A stretch of 49,180 bases of DNA, from the NCBI GenBank assembly GCA_903823115.1, contig CAIJRN010000031.1:1-49180 (forward strand). The letters run 5' to 3'. The DNA is from an uncultured cyanobacterium (GTDB taxonomy: Bacteria > Cyanobacteriota > Cyanobacteriia > PCC-6307 > Cyanobiaceae). The position numbers and the translations under genes were made by a program. The number at the start of each line of letters is the position of its first letter. Position 1 is the first letter of the stretch. Shown piece after piece: positions 44,687 to 49,180 of this stretch. Below the pieces are notes generated by a model, which searched no databases, had not been told where the DNA came from, and saw only the letters and a list, made by a program, of their open reading frames with translations.

Positions 44687-44848
44687 TCAGCGCGTCGGCG
44701 GGGCTGAAGGTGTCGAACGAACGTGGGCAGGATTGTTGAACTCCTGAATCAGGGGAAAGGTGATCGCCATGGCCCCCACCACGCCGGTGACGATCAGCAG
44801 CATCCGAAACACCCGGAAGAGCAGGTTCGACACCAGGCCCGGGCTCAT
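44687..44848 (-). CDS. Tiny single-helix membrane protein
   Basis: 53 residues from ATG 44848, which overlaps the stop of the upstream small gene (ATGA). One membrane helix (MLLIVTGVVGAMAITFPLI) follows an amphipathic N-terminus (SPGLVSNLLFRVFR); the tail is Pro/Ser-rich. The coupling and clean topology support a real gene. Role unknown; such short thylakoid or plasma-membrane proteins are frequent in cyanobacteria. Confidence 0.6.
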   Translation of the reverse strand: MSPGLVSNLLFRVFRMLLIVTGVVGAMAITFPLIQEFNNPAHVRSTPSAPPTR

Positions 44849-45087
44849 GATTCCAGGCTTCCGCCGCCGCCTTGCCGCTCGCATTGAAGGGCGCTGGGCA
44901 GCCACAGGGCCAAGGCCAGCAAGGCAAGCTCAAGCAGCAGGGGCTGGCCCGCCACCACCACCACCACCAGCACCAGCACGGCCAGAAACTTGGTGAACAG
45001 ACCGATCACGTCGTCGCGATCGGAGCGGCCCCGCATCCAGAGCAGCAGCGAGAGGGCAAGAAACAGCAGAACCGACCACCAGGGCAT
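44845..45087 (-). CDS. Small three-helix membrane protein
   Basis: 80 residues from ATG 45087. Hydrophobic segments are WWSVLLFLALSLLLWM, LFTKFLAVLVLVVVVVAG and LLLELALLALALWLPSAL, with a charged loop RGRSDRDD between the first two. No family is recognised. It is first in a two-gene leftward unit with the 53-residue protein, so the two may form one small membrane complex. Confidence 0.65.
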   Translation of the reverse strand: MPWWSVLLFLALSLLLWMRGRSDRDDVIGLFTKFLAVLVLVVVVVAGQPLLLELALLALALWLPSALQCERQGGGGSLES

Positions 45088-45222
45088 GACGGATCAGAAG
45101 CCAGATCGTGAAGACCTGCCAACCCTAATGAGATCTGGGCACATCGACCGACATCGCCGGCCAACCGGACCCCATTGGGCTGTCCGAGCCGAACTGCTCT
45201 GCCCGGATCGGCTGCATCGGGT

Positions 45223-46077
45223 TCAGCTGCTGCGCTCAGGCTGACCCGAAAGCCAGCTCTCCAGGCCCTCGCCGAGAAACGACAGCCCCAGCACCAAGAT
45301 GAACATCGCCAGGCCGGGATAGAGCGCTGTCCACCAGATGCCCGTCGGCACCGCGGTCAGGGCCTGCTGCAGATCACCCCCCCATTCGGGGATCGTTTCC
45401 GGCAGGCCCAGGCCCAGAAAGCCCAGGCCACCCAACACCAGAACCGCATCGGCGGCATTGAGGGTGAGCAGCACCGGCACCGAGGTGATCACATTGCGCA
45501 ACAGGTATCGGCGCAGGATCCAGACGGGGCCGGCACCGAGGGAACGGGCCGCCTCCACGAACAGTTCCGCTTTGACCTGGGCGGTCTGGTTGCGCACCAC
45601 CCGGAAGTACTGGGGCACGTAAACCACACAGAGGGCCGCGGCGGCATTGGGCAGCCCTCGACCGAGCAGAAAGGCCAGCACGACGGAAAGCAGCAGCACC
45701 GGCAGGGTGTAGAGGGTGTCCATCAGCAGCACCAGGGTGCGATCCACGCCGCCGCCGAGGTAACCACTCACCATGCCCAGCGGCACGCCGACCGCCAGGG
45801 CCAGGACCAGGGCGATCGACACCACTTGGAGAGCCACGCCACTGCCCGCCAGCGTTCTCACGCAGACATCCCGGCCGAGCCGATCAGTTCCGCACCAGTG
45901 GAGCAGCGAAGGTGATGCATAAATCGGGTTGTCCAGTCCGGTATTGGGATCGCTGAGCAGCCCGAGATGAATCAGCAGGGGCGTCAGCAGGGCCGTGGCG
46001 GCATAGATCAGCACGATGGCCATGCCCCAGAAGGCCATGCGGCCCGAGAGATTGGCCGATGACCAGCGCGTGAACAC
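45223..46077 (-). CDS. ABC transporter permease, DppC/OppC type
   Basis: 284 residues from a GTG. The first helix (FWGMAIVLIYAATALLTPLL) precedes the peptide/nickel permease N-terminal pattern HWCGTDRLGRDV. The remaining helices hold the EAA-type loop VEAARSLGAGPVWILRRYLL that docks the ATPase. Such subunits import peptides, nickel or opines with a second permease, two ATPases and a binding protein, none of which is adjacent. In picocyanobacteria the components are often scattered. Substrate unknown. Confidence 0.88.
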   Translation of the reverse strand: MFTRWSSANLSGRMAFWGMAIVLIYAATALLTPLLIHLGLLSDPNTGLDNPIYASPSLLHWCGTDRLGRDVCVRTLAGSGVALQVVSIALVLALAVGVPLGMVSGYLGGGVDRTLVLLMDTLYTLPVLLLSVVLAFLLGRGLPNAAAALCVVYVPQYFRVVRNQTAQVKAELFVEAARSLGAGPVWILRRYLLRNVITSVPVLLTLNAADAVLVLGGLGFLGLGLPETIPEWGGDLQQALTAVPTGIWWTALYPGLAMFILVLGLSFLGEGLESWLSGQPERSS

Positions 46078-46203
46078 CAGGGGAAGAAAACGGTTGTCCC
46101 ATTCAACCCCCCTTTGGCCTGGTTTCAGGGAGCGCGCCTAGACTGAAGGGCGTCACGACTCCAGCGGGCCGCAGCTGTGAAAGGCCCCGAGCTGACAGAC
46201 ACC

Positions 46204-46899
46204 ATGAACGCCTACCGCCTGTTGATCGTCGATGACGACCCGGAACTTCGCAATTTCCTGGTCACCGAGCTCTCGGTGGAGGGCTATTGCTGCAAAGAAG
46301 CGGCCACTGGCCAGCAGGCCCTCGGCCAGATTCGCGCGGAACCCTGGGATCTCGTGCTGCTGGACTGGACCTTGCCGGATTTCAATGGTGTCGAAGTGTG
46401 CCGGCGCATGCGCCAGGGGGGCATCGGCACGCCTGTGCTGATGATCACGGCGCGCGATGAGGTGCGCGAGCGCGTCGAGGCGCTGGACTCCGGCGCTGAT
46501 GACTACCTCACCAAGCCGTTTTCGATCGAAGAGCTGCTCGCCCGGGTCAGGGCCAGGCTGCGGCGCACAGGGCTGAACGACCCTGAAGACGGCCTGCTGC
46601 GGGTGGGCGATCTGGTGGTCAACCCCGCCAGCCGCGAAGTCAGCAGGGAGGGGGTGTTCATTCACCTCACCGCCAGGGAGTTCGACTTGCTGCTGCATCT
46701 GATCCGCCAGCCCAACCAGGTGCATGAACGGCGCAGCATTTTGGATGCTCTCTGGGGTGAAAACTGGATGGGCGACGACAACCTGCTCGATGTCTATGTG
46801 CGCTATCTGCGCAAGAAACTTGAACCCGCTGGCAAGCCCACCGTGATTCAAACCGTGCGAGGGGTTGGATTCATGGTCAAGGAAGGACCACCCCGCTGA
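46204..46899 (+). CDS. OmpR/PhoB-family response regulator
   Basis: 231 residues from ATG 46204 (MNAYRLLIVDDDPELR); GTG 46177 is an alternative. Receiver with acidic DDD, phospho-acceptor in LLDWTLPDFNG and lysine in YLTKPFSIEELL. Winged helix with LTAREFDLLLHLIRQPNQ and LDVYVRYLRKKLE. Resembles the RppA/NblR-like regulators that respond to redox, metal or light stress. The convergent kinase gene next to it is the likely partner; target genes are unknown. Its last 23 bases overlap the end of the kinase gene. Confidence 0.88.
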   Translation: MNAYRLLIVDDDPELRNFLVTELSVEGYCCKEAATGQQALGQIRAEPWDLVLLDWTLPDFNGVEVCRRMRQGGIGTPVLMITARDEVRERVEALDSGADDYLTKPFSIEELLARVRARLRRTGLNDPEDGLLRVGDLVVNPASREVSREGVFIHLTAREFDLLLHLIRQPNQVHERRSILDALWGENWMGDDNLLDVYVRYLRKKLEPAGKPTVIQTVRGVGFMVKEGPPR

Positions 46900-48277
46900 G
46901 ATTTTCAGCAACTCTTACAGCGTTGAGGTGGGGTTCGCTCACCTCAAACAGCGGCAGTTGCAACTGGAAATCGGCTCCGCCGCCAGGAGCATCCGACACC
47001 AGAACCATCCCTCCCATCGCCTCCATCAGCAGCTGGACCACCGCCAGACCGATGCCGCTTCCCCGGGTATTGACGGCAGCCTGACCGCGCACGAAGCGCC
47101 TGAAGATCGCCTCGCGCTCCGTCGGCGCCACCCCAGGGCCGCGATCCACCACATGGAGCACCAGGGACACCGCCGTGGCTTCCACGGACAACCGCACCGG
47201 GGCCGGCGATGGCGAATAGCGCAAGGCATTGTCGATCAACACCACCAGGCACTGGGCCAACCGCTCCGGATCGCCGGCCGCCAGGGGCAAGGATCCCTCC
47301 TCCTGGGGAGGTTGCAGTCGCAGGCGTCCGTCGGCGCCACCGGCCAGCCGTTCGAAGGACTCCAGCACGATGTCCTCCACGTCAATGGCTTGCCGCCTCA
47401 GTTCAAGCCGGCCCGCATCATTGCGGGCCAGATCAAGCATGTCGCTGACCATCGCTCCCATGCGGCGGGCCTCGGCACTGATCAACGCCAGCGAGGGTCC
47501 GAGCGCTGCGGCGGCGGGCTGGCGCTGCAGGCTCTGGGCATGGCCCGAGATCAGCGTGATCGGTGTGCGCAACTCATGGGCGACGCCATCAACGAAGGTG
47601 CGTTGCCGCTCCCAGGAGGAGGCCAGTCGTTCCTGCATGGCGTTGAAGGTGACGGCAATCGGTTGCAGCTCCTCTGGCTGGCTCGCCACATCCAGCGGTG
47701 GCGGCGGCGCCGAGGGTGAGCGATAGGAGGAGATCTGTCGGCCAAGGGTCTCCAGGGGCTTCACCAGCCCGTAGGTCATCACTGGCCGCAGCAGGAGTCC
47801 CGTCAACATGGCCGAGGCTCCTGCGGCAGCCGCCAGCAGCTGCAGAGAGAGGTTCTGCTGTGCAATCGAATCGGTCACGTCCTGGCGCAGCAGCAGGGAG
47901 CGCAGCTGGCCATCCCGCAGGATCAGCGGGCTGGCACTTTCGAGAATCACCCCATCAGCGTGCCACTGGAGCCGCGGCTCAAACTCCGATCCTGTGGGCA
48001 GCAGCTTCACCGCCAGACCGGGCATCAACATCTCCGCCACGACGGGGGTGAATTGATTGGCGGTGCGGACACGCTGGAGCAGGGCCGTGCTGATTCGATC
48101 GATCAGTTGTTGGTGTGCCTGGAGCCGCTCAATGCGATTGAGGCTCAAGGTGAGCACCACCAGAATCGTGTAGCCGGCCAGTACGGCCATGATCGTGGTC
48201 GATTGCAGCCATAGCCGCAGCGATGCAGCCGGCCTGGCCGGAAGCATCCAATGCAATGAAGGTAAATCGACTCTCAC
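46877..48277 (-). CDS. Membrane sensor histidine kinase
   Basis: 466 residues from GTG 48277, with AGGAG about 12 bases upstream. Two membrane helices (TIMAVLAGYTILVVLTLSL and LLAAAAGASAMLTGLLLRPV) flank an extracytoplasmic sensor of about 95 residues. Then comes a HAMP linker, H box VAHELRTPITLISGHA, N box VVLIDNALRYS, G1 DRGPGVAP and G2 GSGIGLAVVQLL. A complete class I kinase, similar in layout to RppB-type sensors. It converges with the response regulator gene; the stop codons sit inside each other's reading frames. Confidence 0.88.
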   Translation of the reverse strand: MRVDLPSLHWMLPARPAASLRLWLQSTTIMAVLAGYTILVVLTLSLNRIERLQAHQQLIDRISTALLQRVRTANQFTPVVAEMLMPGLAVKLLPTGSEFEPRLQWHADGVILESASPLILRDGQLRSLLLRQDVTDSIAQQNLSLQLLAAAAGASAMLTGLLLRPVMTYGLVKPLETLGRQISSYRSPSAPPPPLDVASQPEELQPIAVTFNAMQERLASSWERQRTFVDGVAHELRTPITLISGHAQSLQRQPAAAALGPSLALISAEARRMGAMVSDMLDLARNDAGRLELRRQAIDVEDIVLESFERLAGGADGRLRLQPPQEEGSLPLAAGDPERLAQCLVVLIDNALRYSPSPAPVRLSVEATAVSLVLHVVDRGPGVAPTEREAIFRRFVRGQAAVNTRGSGIGLAVVQLLMEAMGGMVLVSDAPGGGADFQLQLPLFEVSEPHLNAVRVAENLSGVVLP

Positions 48278-48787
48278 GTCTTTGTTGTGCTCCTGTTTGT
48301 GACTCTGCTAGGGAAGTGAGGTTTCGAATCTAGTCCCATGCCAAAAGAGTGAGCGAGTCATGGGGAGGTGGGCAGCGTTTCGCTGAAAACGCCTCGCCTG
48401 GCTCAGGTTGCCTCCTGGCAAGCGACCACCGATCAGGCTGGTGATCCGCCACTCTTGAGCTGCGCCGTTGAGCTGCACTCTTGAGGTCAGGTCAAGGTGG
48501 CGGCATGAAGCCAGTCCAGGCAACGCTTCGCCAGTGCAGCCAAGACTGATTCGGATTCCTGGTTCAACCTTTCTGTTAGCAGCGGACTTCCTTGTGCGCC
48601 AACAATGTCTGATGCATATCAGAGGCAAAGTTGCCAAGATATTTTAAGATCTATGCCCGTAGCTTGAGAGGGAATTTATGCTCTTAGGAGGGAGCGGGAA
48701 ATGTACGCAGATCCTTGTCTCCCATGAATGGATACCTTGTCCCTGTTATTGATTCCAAGGGCCAGTTTATCCGTTGCATTAAATCTC
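48278..48787. other. 510-base intergenic region upstream of the pilin gene
   Basis: Divergent promoters for the kinase (left) and the pilin (right) must lie here. It contains a short hairpin TCTGAT-GCAT-ATCAGA at 48608-48623, and its right half (48590-48720) is A/T-rich. ORFs at 48308-48637 (minus) and 48715-49002 (plus) look like shadows. Confidence 0.45.
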
Positions 48788-49180
48788 ATGTCCCCAGCAC
48801 AAGCTCGTTCTCGCGTTTCATTCCAGACACGTCTGCTGCTCCACCTTGCCAAGCGCAAGTCGGGCTTGAGCGCCGCGCAGCAAGGCTTCACCTTGGTGGA
48901 GTTGATGATTGTGGTGGCGATCATCGGGATTCTCACGGCTGTCGCTCTGCCCAACTTCATCGCCGCCCGCAATGCCGCCAAGATCGGCTCGCGTGTTGGT
49001 GAGGCCATCGGCTTTGCTAAAGAGTGTGCTGTTTTCATCGCCACCGATATCGGCACCTCTCAGCCATCTGGCACTTATCGGACTGGAACTACCAGCGATG
49101 GCGTTGCCGAAACTTGCACAACCACTGGCGACGGCACACTCGTCGCTACCTGGGGATCAGTGACCGCTGCTGGTGTCAAG
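48788..49180 (+). CDS. Type IV pilin-like protein, cut by the window edge
   Basis: 131 residues are visible and the frame is open at the edge. A 33-residue leader ends at Gly, followed by FTLVELMIVVAIIGILTAVA, the class III signal with Glu at position 5 of the mature protein and the N-methylation site. The mature region continues LPNFIAARNAAKIGSR, typical of cyanobacterial PilA, with Cys residues near 41 and 73 of the mature chain that could form a disulfide. The leader is long but still in the cyanobacterial range. Start ATG 48788 is the nearest in-frame ATG; no strong binding site is seen. Likely secreted and assembled by the pilus machinery for motility or DNA uptake. Confidence 0.88.
   Translation, partial: MSPAQARSRVSFQTRLLLHLAKRKSGLSAAQQGFTLVELMIVVAIIGILTAVALPNFIAARNAAKIGSRVGEAIGFAKECAVFIATDIGTSQPSGTYRTGTTSDGVAETCTTTGDGTLVATWGSVTAAGVK

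Noticed and set aside
48308-48637. 109-codon minus-strand ORF upstream of the kinase
   Set aside because: No conserved feature, and it lies in a promoter region.

Overview
The window is chromosomal DNA from a GC-rich unicellular cyanobacterium, most likely a freshwater or coastal picocyanobacterium of the Cyanobium/Synechococcus group. The evidence is chlorophyll synthase (chlG), the ferredoxin-thioredoxin reductase variable chain (ftrV), a phycobilisome rod linker, phylloquinone-type menG, plant-type ferredoxin, and a phoB-phoR-ptrA-like phosphate module typical of this lineage. No rRNA, tRNA, CRISPR array, prophage or intact insertion sequence was found.

Layout. 1-6.4 kb: a large CheB-CheR-coiled-coil-PAS fusion, then a gene-poor stretch with three ribbon-helix-helix (RHH) genes. 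Two are a recent tandem duplicate; the third is split by an amber stop. 6.4-10.1 kb: a GT-C (ArnT/PMT-like) glycosyltransferase, a small conserved protein, a CHAD-domain remnant, and pstS behind an 11-bp-phased Pho box array. 10.3-13.4 kb: a phycobilisome rod linker, a low-complexity ORF and a hypothetical gene, all leftward. 13.7-16.3 kb: a second Pho box, a CRP-family regulator (PtrA-like), then phoB-phoR. 16.3-20 kb: an aminotransferase and a leftward four-gene exbB-exbD-exbD-tonB-like operon whose genes all overlap by ATGA. 20-25 kb: cysK, petF, gor, and an amt-glnK ammonium operon with a candidate NtcA site.

25-34 kb: a long glutathione-S-transferase-like protein, DUF2808 and DUF427 proteins, two c-di-GMP-type proteins (a degenerate GGDEF and a GAF-GGDEF-EAL) separated by 1.4 kb without a recognisable gene, and a BON-LysM protein. 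34-42 kb: dense housekeeping genes: menG, a small membrane protein, hisF, ftrV, chlG, a class A penicillin-binding protein, rsmB, an alkyltransferase-like protein and a trmH-type methyltransferase. 42-49 kb: a two-piece GT-C-like membrane pair, two tiny membrane proteins, a DppC-type permease, a convergent response regulator/histidine kinase pair with overlapping ends, and the start of a type IV pilin gene cut by the window edge.

Three groups stand out. The phosphate genes (CHAD remnant, pstS, ptrA-like, phoBR) lie within 8 kb and carry two candidate Pho boxes. The amt-linked PII has Asn at position 49, where cyanobacterial PII is phosphorylated on Ser. The ExbB/ExbD/TonB-like operon appears to lack the acidic membrane residues that carry protons in the known systems, which makes it the best candidate here for something undescribed.
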